Shown piece by piece: positions 1 through 4,392 of a stretch of 5,513 nucleotides of DNA. The notes beneath the pieces are model-generated. The model was given only the letters and a program-made list of their open reading frames with translations. It ran no database searches and was not told the DNA's origin. Position 1 is the stretch's first letter; every line of letters begins with the position of its first letter. Both the position numbers and the translations under genes were made by a program. This DNA comes from Cyclobacteriaceae bacterium (GTDB lineage Bacteria > Bacteroidota > Bacteroidia > Cytophagales > Cyclobacteriaceae): positions 1 through 5,513 of the forward strand of contig JAOUKG010000236.1 of the NCBI GenBank assembly GCA_029882725.1. The letters run 5' to 3'.

Positions 1-553
1 CTTCTTCCATATAAAATTTCGCTTTCCCGTTTTGGTTGTTTGTGAAAGAGGCCTGAACTTTAAATTGTAAGGTGTCACCTTCATGTAAAACATTCCATCC
101 TGGTTTTACAGGAAAGATAATTTTTTGAAGGCCTGAAGAGGTTGTATTTGTTTTGTTTTGTTTTGGAACAACTATATCACTCCGGTTTAATAGGATTAGT
201 TCTGCAAAAGTACTGTCTTTCCAGTTTTCTGTTTCGGCTTTAAATACAATATAATAAAACTCTTCCTCCTGATCGGGCGTGACCATTTGATCGTTGGTAG
301 CCCAAATGAACCTTCCGGTACTGGCATCGATTTTCATGCCCATGCCTTCAGGTGCAGACATGGAGTACGTTACCTTTTCTGTAGGAGCAGGCAGAACTTT
401 AACCGAAAAGTCAAATGATTGTCCTTCAGTTACAATATTCCACTTACTACCCTGAGGCATTGTAATTTTATGGGAAGTACTATCATATGTATTTTGGGCA
501 ATAGAAGTACTGTAAACAGTTATCAAAAAAAAGAATAGGATTGTCTTATTCAT
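1..553 (-). CDS. Secreted protein with tandem Ig-like (He_PIG-type) domains, C-terminus beyond the window
   Basis: The frame is open from the ATG at 553 to the window edge, giving 184 residues with no stop. It starts with a Sec signal peptide: Lys3, a hydrophobic run at about 5-18, and a likely cut after Ala19 before Gln20. No lipobox cysteine is present, so it is exported but not an evident lipoprotein. Two homologous units follow. The first starts near Lys29 (KITMPQGSKWNIVTEG) and the second near Lys144 (KIIFPVKPGWNVLHEG), a period of about 115 residues. Within unit 1, the segment GMKIDASTGRFIWATNDQ (about 72-89) resembles the 'D..TG.f.W..t..Q' signature of putative Ig (He_PIG) and cadherin-like repeats. 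Such repeats serve adhesion or act as spacers in surface proteins. I do not recognise the specific protein, and its missing C-terminus might hold a catalytic or sorting domain. The start is supported by the signal peptide and by a promoter at 596-629. Confidence 0.8.
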   Translation of the reverse strand, partial: MNKTILFFFLITVYSTSIAQNTYDSTSHKITMPQGSKWNIVTEGQSFDFSVKVLPAPTEKVTYSMSAPEGMGMKIDASTGRFIWATNDQMVTPDQEEEFYYIVFKAETENWKDSTFAELILLNRSDIVVPKQNKTNTTSSGLQKIIFPVKPGWNVLHEGDTLQFKVQASFTNNQNGKAKFYMEE

Positions 554-556
554 TTT

Positions 557-580
557 ATTATCGAATTATCTTATTATCTT
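557..580 (-). repeat. Three tandem octamers in the leader of the Ig-like protein gene
   Basis: On the plus strand, ATTATCGA, ATTATCTT and ATTATCTT follow one another without a gap. On the coding (minus) strand they read AAGATAAT, AAGATAAT, TCGATAAT and end three bases before the ATG at 553. They make up most of the predicted 5' leader. They may simply be an A/T-rich ribosome landing site, or a short slippage-prone repeat. Confidence 0.6.
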
Positions 581-595
581 AAAAATCTAATTTTA

Positions 596-629
596 CAAAG
601 TTAAAATATATAACATACGTTACACCAAA
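596..629 (-). promoter_or_regulatory. Bacteroidota-type promoter for the Ig-like protein gene
   Basis: Reading the minus strand, TTTG at 629-626 is followed after 22 bases by TAACTTTG at 603-596. These match the -33 (TTTG) and -7 (TAnnTTTG) elements of the primary sigma factor of Bacteroidota. The spacing is at the long end of the usual range. Transcription would begin near 590, leaving a leader of about 35-40 bases before the ATG at 553. The core elements lie within 50 bases of the divergent alkyltransferase-like gene, so the two genes share a very short control region. Confidence 0.65.
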
Positions 630-644
630 ATTGTCCCTGGCTTA

Positions 645-968
645 ATGAAAAACTTTTTTAACGACGTTTATGAAGTGGTGAAACTCATTCCAAAAGGGAA
701 AGTAACGAGCTATGGAGCCATTGCCTCCTATCTGGGCACTACAATGAGTGCCAGAATGGTTGGGTGGGCAATGAATGCCGCTCATTCACTTTCTGATGTC
801 CCTGCCCATCGTGTAGTAAACCGTAATGGATTATTAACGGGGAAAGATCATTTTGAAACACCTACACTTATGCAAGAATTGCTCCAATCTGAAGGAATTG
901 AGGTAATATGTAATAAAATAGTTAATTTTAATAAAGTGTTTTGGAACCCTTCAGATGAATTGATTTAG
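645..968 (+). CDS. atl: Alkyltransferase-like protein (MGMT family, Cys replaced by Ala)
   Basis: This 107-residue protein is the DNA-binding domain of O6-alkylguanine-DNA alkyltransferase without the N-terminal domain. Visible hallmarks are the helix-turn-helix start GKVTSYGAIA (18-27), whose Tyr23 corresponds to the nucleotide-flipping tyrosine; SARMVGWAMN (35-44), whose Arg37 corresponds to the 'arginine finger'; and the active-site segment PAHRVVNRNG (53-62). In true MGMT the last reads PCHR. Here Ala54 takes the place of the alkyl-accepting cysteine, so the protein cannot remove alkyl groups itself. ATL proteins are known to bind and bend DNA at O6-alkylguanine and to hand the lesion to nucleotide excision repair (UvrA/UvrB in bacteria). 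Length and the 'G-L-L-T-G' continuation fit the ATL/YbaZ group. The ATG at 645 gives the family-typical N-terminus. No Shine-Dalgarno sequence is present and I found no convincing promoter. It stands alone, with terminator-like structures behind it. Confidence 0.9.
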   Translation: MKNFFNDVYEVVKLIPKGKVTSYGAIASYLGTTMSARMVGWAMNAAHSLSDVPAHRVVNRNGLLTGKDHFETPTLMQELLQSEGIEVICNKIVNFNKVFWNPSDELI

Positions 969-970
969 CT

Positions 971-1013
971 GGGAATTACTTCCCATAAATAGAAGAGTGT
1001 CCCAAAATGGGAA
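971..1013 (+). other. Cluster of competing small hairpins after the atl stop codon
   Basis: Three base after the TAG at 966-968 the RNA can form GGGAA-TTAC-TTCCC (971-984) and, further on, TCCCA-AAA-TGGGA (1000-1012). The inner arms can pair with each other instead: TTCCCAT (980-986) is perfectly complementary to ATGGGAA (1007-1013). The local pairs and the long-range pair exclude one another. It could be a 3'-end stabiliser or a switch ahead of the terminator at 1037. Chance arrangement of short G/C runs in AT-rich DNA is also possible. Confidence 0.4.
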
Positions 1014-1036
1014 TAATACTGTTGATTTTAAATATT

Positions 1037-1077
1037 AAAACCGCCTAATTATCATTATTAGACGGTTTTTGTTTTTT
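1037..1077 (+). terminator. Intrinsic terminator behind atl
   Basis: AAAACCG (1037-1043) pairs with CGGTTTT (1063-1069) and CTAAT (1045-1049) with ATTAG (1057-1061). One C/A mismatch separates the two helices, and the loop has seven bases. A T-rich tail, T5-G-T6, runs from 1066 to 1077. The layout is that of a strong Rho-independent terminator for the alkyltransferase-like gene. The short run of A's on the left side could give weaker activity in the opposite direction. Confidence 0.8.
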
Positions 1078-1093
1078 GGCACATGCTTGGCAT
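1077..1093 (+). promoter_or_regulatory. Sigma-54 (RpoN)-type -24/-12 promoter candidate
   Basis: The sequence TGGCACATGCTTGGCAT has TGGCAC as a perfect -24 element and, with exactly ten bases between the GG (1078-1079) and the GC (1090-1091), a -12 element T-G-GCA that differs from TTGCA at one base. GG-N10-GC spacing is the invariant feature of RpoN promoters. The predicted transcription start is near 1103, about 19 bases before the ATG of the small membrane protein at 1122. The -24 box overlaps the end of the preceding terminator T-tract. TTGGCA is also directly repeated with an 11-base period (1076-1081 and 1087-1092), so an activator site is an alternative reading. The -12/-24 match is seen in the sequence; use by RpoN is inferred. 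Confidence 0.5.
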
Positions 1094-1121
1094 ATAGTTA
1101 AATGACCAAGATGAAAAAGAG

Positions 1122-1280
1122 ATGAAAAGATTAATAGTAATAATTGTCGTGTTAGTGGCTTTAGTAACGTGGTTCATATTAACCTCCATTGAAAGGCAGC
1201 TTAAAGATGAAAATATAGATACAGCAAAAGAGAAAACAACTTATGGTTTAGTCTCTGAAAGAAATGTATATGGTGTGTAA
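1122..1280 (+). CDS. Small single-span membrane protein (52 aa), unknown function
   Basis: The ATG at 1122 opens a 52-codon frame ending in TAA at 1278-1280. Residues 1-3 (MKR) are basic, and 4-22 are a continuous hydrophobic helix rich in Ile, Val and Leu with Trp17. The remaining 30 residues are polar and charged, with several Lys and Glu, and end in TTYGLVSERNVYGV. By the positive-inside rule the tail would face the periplasm; the helix could also be an uncleaved signal anchor. I recognise no family. The ending faintly resembles the 'YGL..D...V' segment found just after the anchor helix of some Bacteroidota M23-type peptidases, so a truncated relative is conceivable. The gene is isolated: a terminator and sigma-54-like promoter lie directly upstream and its own terminator lies 37 bases downstream. 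A seven-codon frame (ATG at 1102, TGA at 1123-1125) overlaps its start codon. Confidence 0.6.
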   Translation: MKRLIVIIVVLVALVTWFILTSIERQLKDENIDTAKEKTTYGLVSERNVYGV

Positions 1281-1317
1281 GTGCAAGGTGTGAATTGTGA
1301 AGTTGGGCTTTAGTCAG

Positions 1318-1344
1318 AAGAGGGGGTGGTTCCCCTCTTTTTTT
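1318..1344 (+). terminator. Intrinsic terminator behind the 52-residue gene
   Basis: AAGAGGGG (1318-1325) pairs perfectly with CCCCTCTT (1332-1339) across the six-base loop GTGGTT. Seven T's (1338-1344) follow, and the sequence continues T-rich. This is a textbook Rho-independent terminator on the plus strand. It supports the idea that the small gene upstream is really transcribed. Confidence 0.9.
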
Positions 1345-1436
1345 GTTCTTTTTAAGCTGGATTCAGTGTTGAGTATTTAAGTTTTCATGGCGTTCCTTGC
1401 TAACTATTAAGGACTTTTCTTCAAAGCTGATTTATT

Positions 1437-1452
1437 CCGGATTTCTATCCGG
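1437..1452. promoter_or_regulatory. Perfect inverted repeat upstream of the HAD gene
   Basis: CCGGAT, a four-base spacer TTCT, and ATCCGG form a perfect 6+4+6 inverted repeat. It ends 31 bases before the -7 box at 1484-1491, where a regulator could act. It is also the most G/C-rich spot in this AT-rich intergenic stretch. No regulator is encoded next to it. The rest of 1345-1483 shows nothing I can name. Confidence 0.3.
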
Positions 1453-1483
1453 TTCAAATTCAATCGACTCAGCACAAAAGTTA

Positions 1484-1491
1484 TATATTTG
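1484..1491 (+). promoter_or_regulatory. Bacteroidota -7 promoter box for the HAD gene
   Basis: TATATTTG matches TAnnTTTG exactly. No good TTTG is seen at the -33 position. Transcription would start near 1496-1498, leaving a leader of only about eight A-rich bases before the ATG at 1505. The box lies downstream of the in-frame TTG at 1397, which argues against that longer start. Confidence 0.6.
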
Positions 1492-1504
1492 CAAAAAAAT
1501 AAAA

Positions 1505-2179
1505 ATGAAAGATAAGAAGAAATACTGCATCATTTACGACATGGACGGAATCTTGATAGATACTGAACCCCAATATCTTAAAATTGGTATTTCACTTTTA
1601 AAGGACGAAGGGGTTGAAATAACAGGGCAGGATTTTGAAAAGTATGTAGGAACAAGTTCTATACAAATGTGGGATGAATTGATCAGTGTTTATAATCTGA
1701 ATTTAAAGCCGGAATATTTCATTGAAAAAAGCAGGAAATTGGTAAATGATCTATTGGAACTAAATCATTCGTTTCCCCCATTGGTTCCGGGTATTCTGGA
1801 ATTTTTGAATAAGTTCACCCAAATACCAAGCGGTGTTGCTTCTTCCACTTCGTTGCCTCTTATTAAAAGGTGCCTTGAAAAAGCAGGGATTATTGATCAT
1901 TTCTCATCTTTTACAAGTGGTCATGAGGTTAAAAAGAGTAAACCTGCACCTGACGTGTTTCTATTGGCATCTGAAAGACTTGGATATTCCCCTGACAGAT
2001 GCTTTGTAATTGAAGATTCGCGCAACGGTACCTTAGCCGCAAAGGAGGCTGGAATGCATTGCATTGGGTTACAAAATTCAAATTCAGGAAATCAGGACCT
2101 TTCGCTTGCAAACAAAGTAGTTCACAATTATCAGGAAGCTTATGAATATTTGTCTTTGCAATTGACAATTGACAATTAA
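1505..2179 (+). CDS. HAD-superfamily hydrolase, beta-phosphoglucomutase-like (subfamily IA)
   Basis: A 224-residue haloacid-dehalogenase-fold enzyme with all four motifs. Motif I is DMDGILIDTE (12-21), with nucleophile Asp12 and acid/base Asp14. Motif II is Ser112 in GVASSTS, motif III is Lys145 in KKSKPAPD, and motif IV is Glu169-Asp170 in IEDSRNG, the acidic pair for Mg2+. The helical cap lies between about residues 20 and 90. These features fit cytosolic phosphatases and phosphosugar mutases of the beta-phosphoglucomutase/GPH/YniC type; the substrate cannot be read from the sequence. The frame is open further upstream to a TTG at 1397, but the first 36 residues would be unlike the family and would lie upstream of the -7 box, so I chose the ATG at 1505. 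The last residues (QLTIDN) are encoded by an intergenic heptad repeat and are probably not functional. Confidence 0.9.
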   Translation: MKDKKKYCIIYDMDGILIDTEPQYLKIGISLLKDEGVEITGQDFEKYVGTSSIQMWDELISVYNLNLKPEYFIEKSRKLVNDLLELNHSFPPLVPGILEFLNKFTQIPSGVASSTSLPLIKRCLEKAGIIDHFSSFTSGHEVKKSKPAPDVFLLASERLGYSPDRCFVIEDSRNGTLAAKEAGMHCIGLQNSNSGNQDLSLANKVVHNYQEAYEYLSLQLTIDN

Positions 2180-2208
2180 TTATTATCAATTATCAATTAT
2201 CAATTATT
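2155..2208. repeat. TTGACAA / TTATCAA heptad repeats between convergent genes
   Basis: Two perfect TTGACAA heptads (2162-2175), preceded by a degenerate TTGCAA, face three perfect TTATCAA heptads (2183-2203). Between them lies a short AATTA spacer. The left block supplies the last six codons and stop of the HAD gene, and the right block ends just before the der stop codon at 2211. Repeats of this kind are familiar between genes in Bacteroidota genomes; that is recollection, not a search result. Confidence 0.8.
2160..2205 (-). terminator. Long repeat-built hairpin behind der
   Basis: In the der transcript (minus strand), AATTGATAATTGATAATT from 2205-2188 can pair over 18 positions with AATTGTCAATTGTCAATT from 2177-2160, using only Watson-Crick pairs and two G-U pairs, with a ten-base loop. 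On the plus-strand transcript the same two positions become A/C mismatches, so the structure is oriented towards der. No clean U-tract follows, so it may protect the 3' end or end transcription only partly. Confidence 0.45.
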
Positions 2209-2210
2209 AC

Positions 2211-3521
2211 CTATTTCTTGCGCATAAAAATACGAATTGGTACACCCTCAAAGCCAAAAGTTTTTCTCAGTTTATTTTCTAAAAAACGGAGATATGGTGC
2301 TTTTACATATTGTGGTAAATTACAGAAAAAGGCAAAAGCAGGTGTTTTAGAAGTAAGTTGTGTGATGTATTTTATTTTTATGTATTTTCCTTTTGTTGCA
2401 GGAGGTGGATAGGCTTCAATTTCTTTCAGCATAACCTCATTTATTTTTGAGGTTGGAATTTTTTTCTTCAACTCATCATAAATATCCAATGCTTTTTCAA
2501 TGGCTTTAAATATTCTTTGTTTTTCAGTTACAGAAGTAAAAACAATAGGAACATAGTCCATAGGGGATATTTTTTCATAGATAGCATCCGTGAATTTTTT
2601 GGTACTATTTTGATCTTTTTCTACTTTGTCCCATTTGTTTACCATAATCATGGCTCCTTTATTATATCGGGAAGCCAAACTTAACAGGTTTACATCCTGA
2701 GCCTCAACTCCTCTTTCTGCATCGACCATGATGATACATACATCACTATCCTGAAGTGCACGGATGGCACGCATTACTGAATAGAATTCAATGTTATCAC
2801 TCACTTTGGATTTCTTTCGAACTCCAGCGGTGTCCGTAATCACAAAGTCTTTCCCAAATAGCTGATATCGACTATTTATTGAGTCTCTTGTAGTTCCTGC
2901 TTCATCGGTAACGATACTTCTTTCTTCACCCAGTAATGCATTAAGAAACGAAGATTTACCAACATTTGGTCTTCCTAAAACAGCAATATGAGGTAGTTCA
3001 CTTAACTCGTTATTTTCTTCCTCTTTTGGTAGTAGTTTAATAACTTCATCCAATAGGTCGCCAGTTCCCGAACCACTATTTGAAGAGATGGGGAAAATCT
3101 CTCCCGGAAGACCCAAAGAATAAAACTCACTGGCATTCATTGTCAGCTCATGCGTATCAGCCTTGTTTGCAACAAGTAATATAGGTTTTGCAGAAGCTCT
3201 TATAATCTTTGCAAACTCTTTATCAAGTCCGGTAAGACCTGTGTGACAATCGACCATGAATAAAATTAATGAGCATTCTTTAATTGCAATCTCTACTTGT
3301 TTACGGATTTGGGTTTCAAATTTATCTTCAGAACCTGTTACGTAACCTCCGGTATCTATTACTGTAAATTTTTGTCCACCCCATTCTACTAAACCGTAGT
3401 GCCTGTCGCGAGTTACTCCCGACTGGTTATCAATTATGGCTTCTTTTCTTTCCAATAATCGATTAAAAAGTGTGGATTTGCCAACATTTGGCCTACCCAC
3501 TATGGCTACCAGGTTACTCAT
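2211..3521 (-). CDS. der: Ribosome assembly GTPase Der (EngA)
   Basis: The product of 436 residues has two consecutive GTPase domains and a C-terminal KH-like domain, the layout unique to Der. Domain 1 has P-loop GRPNVGKST (9-17), the switch threonine in GVTRDR (35-40), DTGG (56-59) and NKAD (119-122). Domain 2 has GRPNVGKSS (183-191), GTTRDS (209-214), DTAG (230-233) and NKWD (295-298). The KH-like part covers about 350-436 and ends in a basic tail (MRKK). Der is an essential cytosolic GTPase needed to mature the 50S ribosomal subunit. All guanine-binding motifs are intact. The frame extends six codons upstream to a TTG at 3539, but the ATG at 3521 gives the family N-terminus MSNLVAIVGRPNVGKS. 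It converges on the HAD gene with only 31 bases between stop codons. No clear -7 box was found upstream; the nearest is TTCCTTTG, with one mismatch, close to the start. Confidence 0.97.
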   Translation of the reverse strand: MSNLVAIVGRPNVGKSTLFNRLLERKEAIIDNQSGVTRDRHYGLVEWGGQKFTVIDTGGYVTGSEDKFETQIRKQVEIAIKECSLILFMVDCHTGLTGLDKEFAKIIRASAKPILLVANKADTHELTMNASEFYSLGLPGEIFPISSNSGSGTGDLLDEVIKLLPKEEENNELSELPHIAVLGRPNVGKSSFLNALLGEERSIVTDEAGTTRDSINSRYQLFGKDFVITDTAGVRKKSKVSDNIEFYSVMRAIRALQDSDVCIIMVDAERGVEAQDVNLLSLASRYNKGAMIMVNKWDKVEKDQNSTKKFTDAIYEKISPMDYVPIVFTSVTEKQRIFKAIEKALDIYDELKKKIPTSKINEVMLKEIEAYPPPATKGKYIKIKYITQLTSKTPAFAFFCNLPQYVKAPYLRFLENKLRKTFGFEGVPIRIFMRKK

Positions 3522-3713
3522 ATTTAAATTTTGTGACAAAGGAATAGCAAAATGTCCTATTCTACAAGGATTTTACTTGTTTACAAGTGAACGATTGCGA
3601 ACATTTTATAAAGTTGAATGTTCGGTTTTTATATAATGGAAACTTTTGGGTACAATTTATATTGTATTAACCATGAATATTACATTGGTACATTTATTGG
3701 AATCCGATAACTA
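3522..3713. other. Divergent intergenic region with three inverted repeats
   Basis: This 192-base AT-rich stretch separates der from the divergent FtsX-like gene and holds no credible gene. It has three perfect inverted repeats: ACTTGT-TT-ACAAGT (3575-3588); CGAACATT and AATGTTCG (3598-3605 and 3617-3624); and TACAAT-TTAT-ATTGTA (3651-3666). The middle one is followed by GTTTTT on the plus strand, so it looks like a terminator for rightward transcription, although no rightward gene ends here. They may be operators for one or both divergent genes. I could not place a confident -33/-7 promoter for either gene. Confidence 0.45.
3598..3630 (+). terminator. Orphan terminator-like hairpin upstream of der
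   Basis: The eight-base perfect stem CGAACATT/AATGTTCG has an 11-base loop (3606-3616) and is followed by G-TTTTT to 3630. Geometrically it resembles a Rho-independent terminator reading rightwards, but the loop is long and the stem is half A/T. On the other strand the repeat lies about 75-125 bases upstream of the der start and could be an operator or leader structure instead. Confidence 0.3.
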
Positions 3714-4217
3714 ATGATAGTAAATATGTTATATTGTGTTATTAGGTATTGGGCTAAAAATGCATTGAATTATTTGATTCAATTAGCCATACTTTCTATC
3801 ACTTATTTTTTCATCTACGTATTTTTGTTTTCTTCCGGATTGTTTTTTCAGATTCAGTTATTAAGTATCCTCATTATAGCCCTTTCAATGGGGTTTCAAG
3901 GGCTTTATTTCCTCTATTCATTCGGAAAATTCAGAATTAAGGAATATAGAATTCGTTTAATTTTAGGAGCCTCTTCAGAGTTATTATTTTTAAGGGTATG
4001 GGTAGAAAATTTTTTGATTCATTTATTTTCTGCAACACTACCTCTACTGTTAATTGAAATACTAGTCTCACTGGTAGGTGAGTGCTATTTAGGTGATATT
4101 TTTTCAGTAGATATAGATTTAAGAAGTTCTTTTTGGGTACTGTTTTTTGTAGCTCTTTTCTCTTCTTTTAATTCGATATTGATTTATAGGTATATAGGGC
4201 GTGAAGAAAAACACTAA
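3714..4217 (+). CDS. Miniature FtsX/MacB-like permease without periplasmic domain (167 aa)
   Basis: I predict four membrane spans at about residues 21-44, 48-70, 97-121 and 139-159. Between spans 2 and 3 lies KFRIKEYRIRLILGASSEL (72-90), closely resembling the cytoplasmic 'R.rEigIrk.lGAs' loop of FtsX-like permeases, which docks on the ABC ATPase. It is followed by an amphipathic 'w.EnfLi' segment as in that family. The N-terminus (YCVIRYWAKNALNYLIQLAIL) recalls the first helix of MacB-type permeases (iawRnl.kNk.ysfinilgl). In those proteins a large periplasmic domain separates spans 1 and 2; here only about three residues do. No ATPase gene is adjacent. It could be a small accessory permease, a partner for an ATPase encoded elsewhere, or a decayed remnant, but the frame is intact. 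An in-frame TAA at 3708-3710 rules out a longer N-terminus; ATG 3726 is an alternative start. Confidence 0.7.
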   Translation: MIVNMLYCVIRYWAKNALNYLIQLAILSITYFFIYVFLFSSGLFFQIQLLSILIIALSMGFQGLYFLYSFGKFRIKEYRIRLILGASSELLFLRVWVENFLIHLFSATLPLLLIEILVSLVGECYLGDIFSVDIDLRSSFWVLFFVALFSSFNSILIYRYIGREEKH

Positions 4218-4392
4218 ATTATAGTTATGTCTGTTGTTTAGTTTTTAAAATGCTGAGTTTGTTTTGAAAATTAGCAGATTACATTGCGTATGTGGTGAGT
4301 ATTAGGTATTATGCTTTATAATTTATTATTTCTTGCAAAATCCTCGTTTAAGGTAGTGAAGGATGTATATTAATGTCCAACTATATTAATTA
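4218..4392. other. AT-rich intergenic region upstream of the protease gene
   Basis: No gene was found. An imperfect hairpin, TGCTGA (4250-4255) with TTAGCA (about 4273-4278), has no T-tract and is a poor terminator candidate. The nonamer TATATTAAT occurs at 4366-4374 and 4382-4390, a direct repeat with a 16-base period whose second copy ends two bases before the ATG at 4393. No convincing TTTG/TAnnTTTG promoter pair is visible. Confidence 0.35.

Noticed and set aside
554..644. Promoter for the alkyltransferase-like gene (TAATTTTA at 588-595)
   Set aside because: The -7 match is imperfect and no TTTG lies at the right distance; the convincing elements here belong to the opposite strand.
994..1007. 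GAGTGTCCCAAAA as a relic insertion-sequence end
   Set aside because: It vaguely recalls transposon termini, but no second terminal repeat, target duplication or transposase fragment is visible.
1397..1504. N-terminal extension of the HAD gene from a TTG codon
   Set aside because: The added residues are not family-like, the region contains an inverted repeat and a TAnnTTTG box, and the ATG at 1505 leads directly into motif I.
1929..2189. Minus-strand open frame of 86 codons
   Set aside because: It lies antisense within the well-supported HAD gene and starts in the heptad repeat; composition is not protein-like.
2218..2412. Plus-strand open frame of 64 codons
   Set aside because: Antisense to the conserved KH-like end of der.
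3522..3539. Six-codon extension of der from a TTG codon
   Set aside because: The ATG at 3521 gives the conserved MSNLVAIVGRPN start; TTG starts are uncommon.
3436..3636. Plus-strand open frame of 66 codons
   Set aside because: Mostly antisense to the first P-loop region of der and running into the inverted repeats; no start signal.
4250..4278. Terminator behind the FtsX-like gene
   Set aside because: The stem is short and imperfect, and no T-tract follows.
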